Below, piece after piece: positions 27,414 to 37,006 of a DNA stretch of 47,990 bases. A program made the position numbers and the translations under genes. Positions within the stretch are counted from its first letter, which is position 1; each line of letters begins with the position of its first letter. The notes beneath the pieces are model-generated. The model worked only from the letters and a program-made list of their open reading frames with translations, did not search any database and had not been told where the DNA came from. This stretch comes from Williamsia sp. (GTDB taxonomy: Bacteria > Bacteroidota > Bacteroidia > Chitinophagales > Chitinophagaceae): the NCBI GenBank assembly GCA_015069695.1, contig JADCRZ010000047.1, positions 1 to 47,990 of the forward strand, written 5' to 3'.

Positions 27414-28631
27414 TTAGTGGGCGGCCCAGGCAATGCTGTTCATGTCGATGCCTTCTTTGTACATTTCCCAGAGCGGACTCATATCGCGCAGCTTGTTGAC
27501 CGTATTGGCCACCTGCTCGATGGTATAGTCAATCTGCTCTTCTGTTGTAAAGCGGCCCAGTCCGAAACGCAGGGAAGAATGTGCCAGATCGTCGCCCAAT
27601 CCGAGCGCTTTCAGCACATAAGAAGGTTCGAGCGAAGCAGACGTACAGGCAGAACCGGATGATACGGCAATGTTCTTATTAAAGCCCATCATCAGTCCTT
27701 CGCCTTCTACATATTTAAAGGAAATATTGGAAACATGCGGCAGGCGGTGTTCCTTGCTGCCGTTTACATAAGCTTCTTCCAGCTTAAGCAGGGCGGTTTC
27801 CAGCTTGTCGCGCAGGCCACTCAGCCTTTTTGCATCGGATTCCATTTCATTCAGGCAAAGTTCACAGGCTTTACCAAAACCAACGATACCGGGAACATTC
27901 AGGGTTCCGCTGCGCATACCCCTTTCGTGGCCGCCACCGTCCATCTGGGCAGTTACTTTTACACGGGGATTTTTGCGGCGGACATACAGGGCGCCTACGC
28001 CTTTCGGGCCGTACATTTTGTGCGCGGTGAAAGTGAGCAGGTCAATGCCGTCTTTGATTACATCTACAGGAATTTTTCCTACGGCCTGGGTTGCGTCTGT
28101 AAAAAGCAGCACCCCATGTTTGCGGGCAATCGCGCTGATTTCACGGATGGGCTGTATAGTGCCGATCTCGTTGTTGGCGTACATGATGCTGATGAGGATG
28201 GTCGTAGGTTTGATGGCAGCTTCCAATTCGGCCAGGTCGATCTGTCCATCTTCTTTTACTTCCAGGTAAGTTACTTCTCCGCCTTCTTTTTCAATGTGCT
28301 TACAGGTATCCAGCACCGCTTTGTGCTCGATATTGCAGGTGATGATGTGATTGCCCTTGCTGGCATACATTTCAAACACCCCTTTGATGCCCAGGTTATC
28401 ACCTTCGGTGGCACCGGAGGTAAAAATAATTTCCTTGGGATCAGCGCCAATCAGTTTGGCAACCTGCTCGCGGGCGTAATCAACAGCTTCTTCAGCTACC
28501 CAGCCAAAAGGATGGTTGCGGCTGGCGGCATTGCCGAAGTTCTCTGTAAAATAAGGTATCATTGCTTCCACTACCCGTGGGTCGCAGGGTGTAGTGGCAT
28601 TGTTATCAAGATATATAGGGAATTTTATCAT
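27414..28631 (-). CDS. iscS: cysteine desulfurase IscS
   Basis: 405 residues, a class V aminotransferase-fold PLP enzyme that takes sulfur from L-cysteine. PLP lysine is Lys205 ([10 protein letters not shown]), Asp179 (LFTDATQ) holds the pyridine nitrogen and His103 (NIEHKAVL) stacks on the ring. The persulfide-forming Cys329 lies in [14 protein letters not shown], the group I loop of IscS/NifS. The N-terminus ([12 protein letters not shown]) is typical. It is the first gene of the leftward iscS-iscU-iscA operon, divergent from mce. A -7-like box (TAAATTTG, minus strand) lies at 28657-28664. Confidence 0.97.
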   Translation of the reverse strand: MIKFPIYLDNNATTPCDPRVVEAMIPYFTENFGNAASRNHPFGWVAEEAVDYAREQVAKLIGADPKEIIFTSGATEGDNLGIKGVFEMYASKGNHIITCNIEHKAVLDTCKHIEKEGGEVTYLEVKEDGQIDLAELEAAIKPTTILISIMYANNEIGTIQPIREISAIARKHGVLLFTDATQAVGKIPVDVIKDGIDLLTFTAHKMYGPKGVGALYVRRKNPRVKVTAQMDGGGHERGMRSGTLNVPGIVGFGKACELCLNEMESDAKRLSGLRDKLETALLKLEEAYVNGSKEHRLPHVSNISFKYVEGEGLMMGFNKNIAVSSGSACTSASLEPSYVLKALGLGDDLAHSSLRFGLGRFTTEEQIDYTIEQVANTVNKLRDMSPLWEMYKEGIDMNSIAWAAH

Positions 28632-28656
28632 GGTCGAAATCTTGTTTTTCTATCTA

Positions 28657-28664
28657 CAAATTTA
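28657..28664 (-). promoter_or_regulatory. probable -7 box of the isc operon
   Basis: TAAATTTG on the minus strand fits TAnnTTTG and lies 25 nt before the iscS ATG. No clear -33 TTG is seen at the usual distance. No IscR-type operator was recognised. Confidence 0.45.
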
Positions 28665-28727
28665 ATCCTTTTTAGTTGATTATATTGCTGCTATTTTCAT
28701 TATCAAATCTTAAAAGAGAACCAGCCC

Positions 28728-29129
28728 GTGCACTCCGTTGAACATATAGGTATCGCAGTAAAGAGCCTTGCTACATCCGTGCCACTGTTTGAAAACCTGC
28801 TGAATTGTCTGTGTTACAAAACCGAGCAGGTAGAAAGCGAGCAGGTAAACACCGCTTTTTTCCGCACCGGTGATACAAAAATAGAGCTGCTGGAAAGCAC
28901 AGGAGAAACCGGTCCCATTGCCACTTTCCTCGAAAAACGCGGGGAGGGCATCCACCACATTGCTTTTGAGGTGGAAAACATCCGGGAGGAAATGCAGCGG
29001 CTTACTTTGTTAGGATTTACGGTATTGAACGAAATACCTAAAAAGGGGGCCGACAACAAGCTGGTTTGCTTTCTTCATCCCAAAACAACAAACGGTGTGC
29101 TGGTGGAACTCTGCCAGGAAATAAAATAA
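28728..29129 (+). CDS. mce: methylmalonyl-CoA epimerase
   Basis: 133 residues from GTG 28728 (MHSVEHIGIAVKSL); the start gives the family N-terminus directly. It is a VOC-fold protein with metal ligands His6 (VEHIGIA), a His in GIHHIAFEV (76 or 77) and Glu127 (GVLVELCQE). It converts (S)- to (R)-methylmalonyl-CoA, between propionyl-CoA carboxylase and B12-dependent mutase. The mutase B12 subunit lies 13 kb to the left. It is divergent from iscS and convergent with rnc, leaving only 9 nt between stop codons. Confidence 0.93.
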   Translation: MHSVEHIGIAVKSLATSVPLFENLLNCLCYKTEQVESEQVNTAFFRTGDTKIELLESTGETGPIATFLEKRGEGIHHIAFEVENIREEMQRLTLLGFTVLNEIPKKGADNKLVCFLHPKTTNGVLVELCQEIK

Positions 29130-29138
29130 GGACAGTTA

Positions 29139-29873
29139 TCAATCACTGACCACATCGGCTTCCTTGTTCAAGCCTAATTTTTCTACTGCCTGCTGGGCAG
29201 CGATCTGGCTGGCGTCTTTCTTATTGTATGCCTTGCCCTGGGCAATCAAGCTGCCATTGATGAGGGCACCCATGGTAAACAGGCGGCGGCCATTAACCAA
29301 CTTTTCCTCCAGGGTTTCAAATTCAAGGCTTTTGCCATTTTTATTGGCCCAACCGTAAAGTTTGTTCTTGTGATTGATCTCCAGGTTCTCCAGTTCTTCC
29401 ATAAACAGGTAAGGCATGATAATCCGTTCAACCACCCATTTATTGGTAGAATTATAACCCCTGTCGAGGTAGATGGCGCCCACAACAGCTTCCAGGGTAT
29501 TGCCAAATATCTGGCTGATTTTAAGGGAATTGTCGTACTTGTTGTAATTGCAGATCTTTTTCATCCCCATTTTGATCGCAATTTCGTTGAGGGTGGCACG
29601 GTTCACCATCTTGCTCCTCATTTCCGTCAGGAACCCTTCTTCTTTGTAGGGGTATTTTTTAAACAGGAAGTCAGCTACAATGCTGCTCAGGATGGCATCA
29701 CCCAGGTACTCCAGCCGCTCGTTGTTTTCCGCAGCCCCATCTTTTACAGAGCGGTGCGTGAGCGCAACTTTGTACAAGGAAACAGCCCGCGGGGTAAACC
29801 CCAGTACGTTTTTCAACTGCTTCTTATACGAAAGCGTCTTTGAGCCGGAAAAAAGTTGTAGAAACCATCCCAT
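29139..29873 (-). CDS. rnc: ribonuclease III
   Basis: 244 residues. The N-terminal catalytic domain has the signature NERLEYLGDAIL (51-62; Glu55 and Asp59 bind metal) and the second acidic cluster in GNTLEAVVGAIYLDRG. The C-terminal double-stranded RNA-binding domain (about 175-237) ends with KKDASQIAAQQAVEKL. It processes rRNA precursors and other duplex RNA. In many Bacteroidota rnc follows acpP-fabF; the order is kept here, but a strong terminator (29992-30026) separates it from fabF, so it probably also has its own promoter. Confidence 0.96.
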   Translation of the reverse strand: MGWFLQLFSGSKTLSYKKQLKNVLGFTPRAVSLYKVALTHRSVKDGAAENNERLEYLGDAILSSIVADFLFKKYPYKEEGFLTEMRSKMVNRATLNEIAIKMGMKKICNYNKYDNSLKISQIFGNTLEAVVGAIYLDRGYNSTNKWVVERIIMPYLFMEELENLEINHKNKLYGWANKNGKSLEFETLEEKLVNGRRLFTMGALINGSLIAQGKAYNKKDASQIAAQQAVEKLGLNKEADVVSD

Positions 29874-29991
29874 TCGATCGCAACTGTATTAGTTCAGCCT
29901 AAAATTAGGCTTTGTTTACAAGAACCCTCACCGCAAGAACGACAATTCTTGAAAAAATAGTATAACAGCCCGGTAAAGGCCGGCGCTGATC

Positions 29992-30026
29992 AAAAAAGAC
30001 CAGGATTTATTGCACCAATAAATCCT
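29992..30026 (-). terminator. intrinsic terminator after fabF
   Basis: A perfect 10-bp stem (AGGATTTATT 30002-30011, AATAAATCCT 30017-30026, 5-nt loop) is followed on the minus strand by GGTCTTTTTT. A second, smaller pairing (TCCTCC and GGAGGA, 30022-30045) overlaps its base. It should stop most acpP-fabF transcripts before rnc. Confidence 0.82.
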
Positions 30027-30088
30027 CCTCATCCATCGTGGGAGGAAACAGAAGAAATGGCTCGTGTACAGGACCTGTCCAGGTGTCC

Positions 30089-31342
30089 TTACGGTACCCA
30101 CTTCTTAACGATCACCGCCGCGTTGTGGCCCCCAAAGCCAAACGTGTTGCTCAGGGCAGCACGTATAGGACGTTGCTGGGCCTGGTTGAACGTAAAATTC
30201 AGGCGGGGGTCCAGTTCCGGATCGTCGGTAAAGTGATTGATGGTAGGGGGAACAACATCGTTTATGACGCTCATGATACAGGCGATGGCCTCTATTACGC
30301 CGGCGGCCCCAAGGCAATGGCCGGTCATGGATTTGGTAGAGCTGATGTTGAGGTTATAGGCATGCTCGCCAAAAACTTCTGTAATCGCTTTTACTTCGGC
30401 GCCATCGCCCAGGGGTGTGGAAGTGCCATGCGTATTGATATAATCAATGTCGGTGGGCTGCATGCCGGCATCTTTCAGGGTGGCGATCATTACATTTTTT
30501 GCGCCCAGCCCGTCAGGATGGGGAGCGGTAATATGGTGGGCATCTGCACTGGCGCCCCCGCCGGCAATTTCGCAATAAATCTTGGCCCCTCTTGCCAGGG
30601 CATGTTCCAATTCTTCTACCACCACTACACCGGCCGCTTCACCCATCACAAAGCCGTCGCGGTCTTTGTCGTACGGGCGGCTGGCTGTAGCAGGATCTGA
30701 ATTGCGTTCACTCAGGGCCTTCATGGCGTTAAAACCGCCTACCCCGGCCTCGCTGATCACGCTTTCGCTTCCGCCGCTCACGATGATGTCGGCCCGGCCC
30801 ATGCGGATGTTGTCGAACGCATCAATGATGGCATTGGTAGAGGAAGCACAGGCACTCACCACCGCGTAGTTGGGTCCTCTGAAACCATGCCGCATGGAAA
30901 TATGCCCGGCGGCAATGTCGAGGATCATCTTGGGAATAAAGAAAGGATTAAAGCGGGGCGTGCCATCACCCTTGGCAAAATTGGTCACTTCTTCCTGAAA
31001 GGTAATCAGTCCGCCGATGCCACTGGCGAAGATAACGCCCACCCGGTCGGGGTTTACGTTGTCTTTGCTGATGCCGGCATCTTTAACGGCCTGGTCGCTT
31101 GCGATCAGGGCGGTTTGTGCAAACCGGTCCAGCTTGCGGGCTTCTTTCCGGTCGAGAAACTGGGTTGGTTCGAAGTCTTTTAATTCGCAGGCAAACCTGG
31201 TTTTAAACTTGGTAGCATCAAACTGCCTGATGAAATCGGCGCCCGATACTCCTTTGAGCAGATTGTTCCAATAATCATCCAGATTATTTCCCAATGGCGT
31301 TAGCGCACCGATGCCTGTCACGACAACCCGTTTTAATTCCAT
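30089..31342 (-). CDS. fabF: beta-ketoacyl-ACP synthase II
   Basis: 417 residues, full length. It is a condensing enzyme that elongates acyl-ACP with malonyl-ACP in fatty acid synthesis. The catalytic Cys165 is in VSACASSTNAI, with His305 in NTHGTSTPLGD, Lys337 in STKSMTGH and His342 in the same motif, all as in FabF. The N-terminus RVVVTGIGALTPLGNN is typical. It lies 106 nt after acpP on the same strand, the usual acpP-fabF pair. The product set would include cis-vaccenate-type elongation and normal chain extension. Confidence 0.97.
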   Translation of the reverse strand: MELKRVVVTGIGALTPLGNNLDDYWNNLLKGVSGADFIRQFDATKFKTRFACELKDFEPTQFLDRKEARKLDRFAQTALIASDQAVKDAGISKDNVNPDRVGVIFASGIGGLITFQEEVTNFAKGDGTPRFNPFFIPKMILDIAAGHISMRHGFRGPNYAVVSACASSTNAIIDAFDNIRMGRADIIVSGGSESVISEAGVGGFNAMKALSERNSDPATASRPYDKDRDGFVMGEAAGVVVVEELEHALARGAKIYCEIAGGGASADAHHITAPHPDGLGAKNVMIATLKDAGMQPTDIDYINTHGTSTPLGDGAEVKAITEVFGEHAYNLNISSTKSMTGHCLGAAGVIEAIACIMSVINDVVPPTINHFTDDPELDPRLNFTFNQAQQRPIRAALSNTFGFGGHNAAVIVKKWVP

Positions 31343-31448
31343 ATAGCTCGCCGGAATTTTAAGAAGTGATAAATCCGCCTTCTAAGCCTGGAACAACTTA
31401 AGAAAGACGGATTACAAAGATTATATGCTTATAGGGCAGAGTTACGCG

Positions 31449-31685
31449 TTACTTGGCATGTTCTTCCAAATAAGAAACAGCCTGGCCAACCGTGGTAATG
31501 GTTTCAGCCTGTTCGTCGGGGATGGAGATGTTAAACTCTTTTTCAAATTCCATAATCAGTTCGACAGTATCAAGCGAATCCGCACCGAGATCATTTGTAA
31601 AAGAAGCCTGATTGGTTACTTCTGCTTCTTCTACTCCTAACTTGTCAACAATAATTTTTTTTACTCTTGCTTCGATGTCTGACAT
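31449..31685 (-). CDS. acpP: acyl carrier protein
   Basis: 78 residues, strongly acidic. The phosphopantetheine attachment serine is Ser37 in [15 protein letters not shown]. It carries growing acyl chains in fatty acid synthesis and donates them to phospholipid and lipid A pathways. The ATG at 31685 is preceded by a clear promoter at 31710-31738. It is the first gene of the acpP-fabF unit. Confidence 0.97.
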   Translation of the reverse strand: MSDIEARVKKIIVDKLGVEEAEVTNQASFTNDLGADSLDTVELIMEFEKEFNISIPDEQAETITTVGQAVSYLEEHAK

Positions 31686-31709
31686 TTTGGTAAAATTTAG
31701 TTATGGCTG

Positions 31710-31738
31710 CAAAAATATACTTTTTGAATTAAAAGCAA
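31710..31738 (-). promoter_or_regulatory. acpP promoter (Bacteroidota type)
   Basis: On the minus strand TTG, about 18 nt, then TATTTTTG followed by CAGCC, matching the -33/-7 consensus. The -7 box ends 24 nt before the acpP ATG, giving a short leader. Confidence 0.7.
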
Positions 31739-31860
31739 TGGGGAAGCCAAAAAAGTGCAGGAGGAGAATTTAATTTATATTTTTAAAGCCCTGTATGTAA
31801 AATCCAGATTATAAGCAGTAATTTGTAAACCGGAATACAGACCATCAAATTTTCCCTGCA

Positions 31861-32289
31861 ATGGCATTAAAGTTAATTGATTATGGTACCAGCGAGTACC
31901 AGCAGATGATCACTTTACGCAATGACATCCTGCGCAAACCGCTTGGCCTGCATTTCACGCCGGAGGAACTGGAAAAGGAGAAGCACGAGATTATGATCGG
32001 CGCTTTTGAAGAGGACAAAATGCTGGGTTGCTGCATGCTCGTAAAAGAAGAAGCAAAGACCTGCCGGCTGCGCCAGATGGCAGTTTTAAACAATCTCCAA
32101 GGCAAAGGAATCGGCCGGGCGCTGATGCTGTTTGCAGAAACCATCGCGCGCGACCGGGGCTTTAAAAAAATTACCATGCATGCCCGCAAAACCGCTGTCG
32201 GCTTTTACGAAAGACTGGGCTATAAAATAAGCGGAGAAGAATTCAAGGAAGTTACCATTCCGCATTATGTCATGGAAAAAAGCTTATAG
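31861..32289 (+). CDS. GNAT-family N-acetyltransferase
   Basis: 142 residues. The acetyl-CoA binding motif A reads QMAVLNNLQGKGIGRALMLFA (about 75-95, with the Q/RxxGxG/A loop QGKGIGRA). Motif B is FYERLGYKISGEEF near the C-terminus. The substrate is not predictable; similar short Bacteroidota proteins are annotated only as GNAT. It is divergent from acpP. Its last 6 nt overlap the end of the convergent glycosyltransferase gene. Confidence 0.88.
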   Translation: MALKLIDYGTSEYQQMITLRNDILRKPLGLHFTPEELEKEKHEIMIGAFEEDKMLGCCMLVKEEAKTCRLRQMAVLNNLQGKGIGRALMLFAETIARDRGFKKITMHARKTAVGFYERLGYKISGEEFKEVTIPHYVMEKSL

Positions 32290-33504
32290 GCGCGGCTCCA
32301 GGATCTCTTCCGCGACCCGCCTTGCGATGCCTCCCAGTTCCTGCACCTGCTGCGCAATTTTGCGCTGGTAGCCCCGATAGGTCCCCTCTCCTTTGTGCTG
32401 CATCCAGTCATCAATGATTTGCAGGTAGTCTTTTACCTCCTCTACCCCATCCAGCGATTGACCGATCCGGAGTCTCTCCAATGCCCCTACATTCCACTCC
32501 TGTTCAAAATGACTGGTACTGCATAAAACCGGAATGCCATAAAGCAGGGCCTGGTAAATGGTGCCGTTGCCGCCATGGCAAATCACCAGATCGGTAAACG
32601 GAAACAGCTCGTGAACATTTACAAACGGAACCCGGATAATGTGACTGGCGCAGAGAAAGGATTCCTTGTCTGCCGCTGTTACAATATTGTACCGCCGAAA
32701 CAGGGGATCGTTGAGAAACCGGAGCTTCTCCCAATCGCCGCTGCTTCCCATGCTTACAAAGATTGTTTTTTTGTTCTTGTCGAGCTTATCCGCCACCCGG
32801 TTGGATGAACGGGCTGCATCATAATACAGGGGCGCAATTTGTTTGTAGTTGGGCGGACAATCCCTTTGCGGAAACAGCTCCTCCAGGTCACAGATCAGAT
32901 TGAGGTTTCCCTCCAGTTCATCGAGGTAATCCTTTTTGGAAGAAAGCTGGTGCCTGCGCCTGATTTTCCTGAAAGGCCGGTGCACCCAGGAAAATACCAG
33001 GGCCTCGCCCTGCCGCGTAAGTCTGGATGCCAACGGAGCCGGAAAGTTTTTCATGAACTTATACAGGGGATGGGTTCTGGAGAGGGGACGGGGAAAAGAG
33101 TAGTATTTACTCATATATCCGTTCATCAGGGAGATATACGGCACACGGGTTTTCTCTGCGGCCATCTTTAGGGTAACAGACGTATCGCCCAATACAGCAG
33201 CCGGCTTTAGCAAACGGATGGCCCGCACCTGGTCCAGGTAAACCGGTTCCAGGGCCGTTTCATTGATCCACGAGAAACTGAATTTTTTCACCTCCTGCAA
33301 AACTTCTGCAGCATCCAGTGAGCGGCAGCTAAAGGTCTGAAACCCTTCCCGGGTTACAAAATCAGCAAACTGCTCATTGTATGCAAAAAGGACCTTGAAA
33401 TAGGCTTTAAAATGACCTGCCAGCATTAAACAACGCAGGTAATGCGACAAGAGGCCAAAGGGAAATACCAGCAGCAGCGGTTTCCTTTCTTCTTCTGTAT
33501 TCAT
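32284..33504 (-). CDS. GT1-type (UGT-like) glycosyltransferase
   Basis: 406 residues, GT-B fold. The C-terminal nucleotide-sugar site is clear: DLVICHGGNGTIYQALLYG, then PVLCSTSHFEQEWN (about 308-340), the UGT/MGT-family signature. The N-terminal half is the acceptor-binding domain (LLLVFPFGLLSHYLRCLML at 9-27). Relatives glycosylate lipids, natural products or small hydrophobic molecules; the acceptor here is unknown. There is no signal peptide, so it is cytoplasmic or at the inner membrane face. It is a single gene converging on the GNAT gene with a 6-nt overlap. Confidence 0.85.
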   Translation of the reverse strand: MNTEEERKPLLLVFPFGLLSHYLRCLMLAGHFKAYFKVLFAYNEQFADFVTREGFQTFSCRSLDAAEVLQEVKKFSFSWINETALEPVYLDQVRAIRLLKPAAVLGDTSVTLKMAAEKTRVPYISLMNGYMSKYYSFPRPLSRTHPLYKFMKNFPAPLASRLTRQGEALVFSWVHRPFRKIRRRHQLSSKKDYLDELEGNLNLICDLEELFPQRDCPPNYKQIAPLYYDAARSSNRVADKLDKNKKTIFVSMGSSGDWEKLRFLNDPLFRRYNIVTAADKESFLCASHIIRVPFVNVHELFPFTDLVICHGGNGTIYQALLYGIPVLCSTSHFEQEWNVGALERLRIGQSLDGVEEVKDYLQIIDDWMQHKGEGTYRGYQRKIAQQVQELGGIARRVAEEILEPRL

Positions 33505-33813
33505 TCGGCTACCATTGACATGATCAACTACATAAAATCATATGCCATTGTTTAAACAAAGAAAAGAGCGCCGGCTCACCCCATCCATTGCACAGAACAT
33601 ACATTTTTTATATATAATAAATAATAATTGATTTTAATCTATTCACTTAATTATCTTCGCAATATTAAATATTAATTAATATTTAATATTGCGAAGATCC
33701 TAATCCACCTGTTTGCCAGACTTTACCAAACTGCTTACCCACACAATGCAACTACGTTCCTGCACGGAGAAGAAGGTCGGTTTTATTCATTATTTGTTCT
33801 ACACTGAAAACCT
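33505..33813. other. divergent regulatory region before susC
   Basis: 309 nt, AT-rich. It holds the perfect 46-nt palindrome at 33653-33698 and promoter-like boxes just before it (TTG 33628-33630, TATCTTCG 33652-33659, spacing 21). No coding region. About 115 nt separate the palindrome from the susC start. Confidence 0.55.
33653..33698. repeat. perfect 46-nt palindrome upstream of susC
   Basis: Two 23-nt arms without loop or mismatch. The outer part is ATCTTCGCAATATTA and its complement TAATATTGCGAAGAT closes the right side; the centre is AT-only. It may extrude as a cruciform or form an RNA hairpin in the susC leader. The left edge overlaps the proposed -7 box. It could be an operator, an attenuator or a mobile-element relic. 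Confidence 0.85.
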
Positions 33814-36800
33814 ATGTTTATGAGAATCATCTTAGCAAGCCTATTGGCTGTGTGTTTGACTATTCAATCATTTGCGCAAACCAGAACTGTTACCGGGAAA
33901 GTGACAGATAAGGATGGCGCCCCGCTGCCCGGCGTCTCTGTTGTGGTAAAGGGAGAAAAAGGAGGCGTATCAACCAACGAAAGCGGCCAGTTCAGCCTGC
34001 CCATACCACCAAAAGGCAAAAAGCTGACGGTTTCATCTGTTGGCTACGCCGAGCAGGAGGTTACCCTGGGTGCTGAAAACACCGTTTCCATTCAGCTGGA
34101 ACCTACCAACAGCGGTTTGGATGAAGTGGTGGTGGTAGGCTACGGCGTAAAATCGGTGCGGGAAAATACCGGCGCCATCGGCAAAGTAGCCGGCGAAAAA
34201 ATCAGCAACGAACCACTGCCCAGCTTCAACGAAGCCCTGGCCGGCAAAACGGCCGGATTACAGATCAGCATGAACGGTGGTGCCCTGGCCGATCCTACCA
34301 GCATCCGCATCCGGGGGGTAAACTCAATCTCCTCTTCTGCCCAGCCCCTGATTGTAATTGATGGTATTCCGCAAATACCCGAAGGCAATACCAACCGGAT
34401 CCGTACAGGTGCAGGCACCCGTTTTGATCCGCTGGCACTGATCAACCCGAACGACATTGAGTCTATTGAAGTGCTGAAAGATGCCGGTTCTTCTGTTATC
34501 TATGGATCCCGTGCATCAAATGGCGTTATCCTGATCACCACCAAGAAAGGAAAAAAAGGAACGATCCGGGTAAGTGCCGATTCAAAATTCTCCTGGTCGC
34601 AGGCTGCCAAAAAGCCGCCCGTGCTCAATGCCGCCGATTACATGAAAATCCAGAATGAAAAAGCCTCCAATAAATATGGTACCGGCTCTGCAAATGCAGT
34701 GATCGCCCTGCCAAGCGATATCGATGGCGACGGAAAACCCGATGATGTAAACTGGATGGACCTGCTTTACCGGACAGGTTCGGTATACGACAACACGATT
34801 TCGTTCTCCGGCGCAACAGACAAACTTTCTGTTTACGGCTCGGCCCGCTACTCAAGCCAGGAAGGCATCGTGCTGCCCAATAAACTCACGACCGGCCAGG
34901 CCCGGCTCAACATGGATTTTATTCCGAAAACCTGGTTCAAAAGCGGGATCAGCCTTTCTTACAACCGCACCTTAAATGATGGCGTATTAACGGATGGCTA
35001 TGTACAGGGCGTGAATATTTCCGGCTGGCAAGCTCCTTCCAATATCTCGCCATATAGCCCCAGCGGTCCTTATGGCTTTAACCTGAATTCAACCGGTTAC
35101 CTGGGTGTGGGGAACAATGTAAGCCAGATCGGAGGTTCCAGCATCCTGACCAACAACTGGTTTAACATGATGGCCATGACAGACCTCACCCGAAACCAGA
35201 ACACCGCGCAGGATACCCGGGCCAATGTGTACGGAGAAATTACGCCGGTAAAAGGACTGACATTCACCTCGAAATTCGGGCTGCAGTACCTGAGCAATTT
35301 TGAGAACCAATACACCAATCCAAGCATTGGCTTCTGGGGTGTTCCTTATAACGGCCTCCTGTTCTACTATACCTCTAACTGGTCGCAGTGGGTATGGCAG
35401 AACTATGCCACTTACAGCAAAACATTCAAGTCTAACCACAAACTGACCCTGGTAGCAGGCTCGGAGTACCAGCACAACCATTTCCAAACCTACTCCATGG
35501 GTGCAGCCAACCTCGCCGACCCCTTCTTTAATGAAGTGATCGGCGGTTCGTTTACCAATATTCCCGTCGGACAAACAGCCACCTACGACCAAACAAACGG
35601 CGATGTGACCAGCTCGGCGCTGATCTCTTACTTTACCAGGGCCAGCTATTCGTTTGCCGGCAAGTACCTGGCGGAAGCTTCTTTCCGGGCCGATGCCTAC
35701 TCCGCCTTCGGTGAAGACCACCAATGGGGATATTTCCCCAGCATTTCACTGGGATGGGAGATCAGCAAGGAAGATTTCATGAAGGGGATCAAGTGGCTCG
35801 ATTACCTGAAACTCCGGGGCAGCTACGGACAGGTAGGCAACTCACGCGTAGGTATATACGCAGCCAGGACCCTGTACAGTGGCGCTGCTTACGGCACGCT
35901 CAACGGATTTACCGTTTCGCAGGTCGGCAATCCGGATCTGCGTTGGGAAAGCGCCCGCAAAACAGACGTCGGGTTTGATGCGACCATTTTCCGCAAATTC
36001 AATGTAGTGGCCGACTTCTTTAACAACAACATCAACAATTTAATCCTGAGTGCGCCGGTGATAGCGACTGCAGGTGTACCCGGCAACTCGATCTCCACCA
36101 ACATAGGTGATATGCGCAACCGGGGAATAGAATTTACCCTGAACACTTCGCCTGTCTCTACCAAACATTTCAAATGGACTACTTCCTTCAACTTTACCCG
36201 CACCTGGAACAAGGTCCTGTCGCTGGTAACCACCAACAACAATGCAGACATCACCAGCGGCAACAGTGTGGCAAGTGTGGGCAAACCGCTCGGTACTTAC
36301 AAGATGATCCGCTGGGCTGGTGTGGATCCCGCAAACGGCAATCCCACCTGGTATGCTGCCGACGGCACCATCAAGGAATATCATTTTGGCGCTTCCGGCA
36401 GTGGGTTGTGGACAGACCTGAAAGGCAGTCCGGTTACGGCCATCACTGCTTCCACCGATGCAGTTTATCTGGACAGGAGCGGCATCCCGACCTGGTCAGG
36501 CGGATGGGACAATACCCTTACATTCAAAGATTTTGACCTGGGCTTTAGCATTATCTACTCAGGAGGCAATTATATCTACAACTCTACCAAAGCCTCCATG
36601 CTGAGCAACAACGTACAAAACAATTTTACGGCTATACTTGACCGTTGGACAACGGCCGGTCAGAAAACAGACGTACCGAGGGTTTACCTGCAGGATAACC
36701 AGGGAAACATTGCTTCAACCCGCTTCCTGGAAAAAGGCGAGTTTGCCCGCGTGCGGACAATCACAGCCGGTTATACCGTCAACAGGTCACTGCTGAATAA

Positions 36801-36987
36801 AGCCGGCTTTACCCGCGCCCGGGTGTATGCTCAGGCATTTAACGCCTTCCTGTTTACAAATTACAGCGGACTTGATCCGGACATCAACACCAGTGTGCGG
36901 GGAGGCAGCAATATTGCAGCCGGCACAGATGCACTTGGTACGCCGCAGCCCAAAACCCTTACCCTTGGCCTGAACCTGTCATTTTAA
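33814..36987 (+). CDS. SusC/RagA-type TonB-linked outer-membrane protein
   Basis: 1057 residues. The signal peptide is 1-22, then a carboxypeptidase-D-like regulatory domain (TVTGKVTDKDGAPLPGVSV, 25-43, to about 97), the plug (about 105-245, with LDEVVVVGYG at the TonB-box region and VLKDAGSSVIYGSRASNGVI at 220-239), and a 22-strand barrel ending in a terminal Phe (LTLGLNLSF). With SusD it forms a lidded channel importing glycans or peptides, powered by TonB. No STN domain is present, so control by a sigma/anti-sigma pair is not indicated, and none is nearby. An alternative ATG lies 6 nt downstream. susD follows after 19 nt. Confidence 0.95.
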   Translation: MFMRIILASLLAVCLTIQSFAQTRTVTGKVTDKDGAPLPGVSVVVKGEKGGVSTNESGQFSLPIPPKGKKLTVSSVGYAEQEVTLGAENTVSIQLEPTNSGLDEVVVVGYGVKSVRENTGAIGKVAGEKISNEPLPSFNEALAGKTAGLQISMNGGALADPTSIRIRGVNSISSSAQPLIVIDGIPQIPEGNTNRIRTGAGTRFDPLALINPNDIESIEVLKDAGSSVIYGSRASNGVILITTKKGKKGTIRVSADSKFSWSQAAKKPPVLNAADYMKIQNEKASNKYGTGSANAVIALPSDIDGDGKPDDVNWMDLLYRTGSVYDNTISFSGATDKLSVYGSARYSSQEGIVLPNKLTTGQARLNMDFIPKTWFKSGISLSYNRTLNDGVLTDGYVQGVNISGWQAPSNISPYSPSGPYGFNLNSTGYLGVGNNVSQIGGSSILTNNWFNMMAMTDLTRNQNTAQDTRANVYGEITPVKGLTFTSKFGLQYLSNFENQYTNPSIGFWGVPYNGLLFYYTSNWSQWVWQNYATYSKTFKSNHKLTLVAGSEYQHNHFQTYSMGAANLADPFFNEVIGGSFTNIPVGQTATYDQTNGDVTSSALISYFTRASYSFAGKYLAEASFRADAYSAFGEDHQWGYFPSISLGWEISKEDFMKGIKWLDYLKLRGSYGQVGNSRVGIYAARTLYSGAAYGTLNGFTVSQVGNPDLRWESARKTDVGFDATIFRKFNVVADFFNNNINNLILSAPVIATAGVPGNSISTNIGDMRNRGIEFTLNTSPVSTKHFKWTTSFNFTRTWNKVLSLVTTNNNADITSGNSVASVGKPLGTYKMIRWAGVDPANGNPTWYAADGTIKEYHFGASGSGLWTDLKGSPVTAITASTDAVYLDRSGIPTWSGGWDNTLTFKDFDLGFSIIYSGGNYIYNSTKASMLSNNVQNNFTAILDRWTTAGQKTDVPRVYLQDNQGNIASTRFLEKGEFARVRTITAGYTVNRSLLNKAGFTRARVYAQAFNAFLFTNYSGLDPDINTSVRGGSNIAAGTDALGTPQPKTLTLGLNLSF

Positions 36988-37006
36988 ATCTATCTAACTG
37001 AATACC

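Noticed and set aside
27735-28679. 314-codon open frame on the plus strand opposite iscS
   Set aside because: It is a shadow of iscS, whose PLP lysine, persulfide cysteine and full family length are clear. The opposing frame has no domain and odd composition.
35089-35724. 211-codon antisense frame in susC
   Set aside because: It lies wholly inside the barrel region of an intact SusC gene and shows no signal peptide, motif or operon context.
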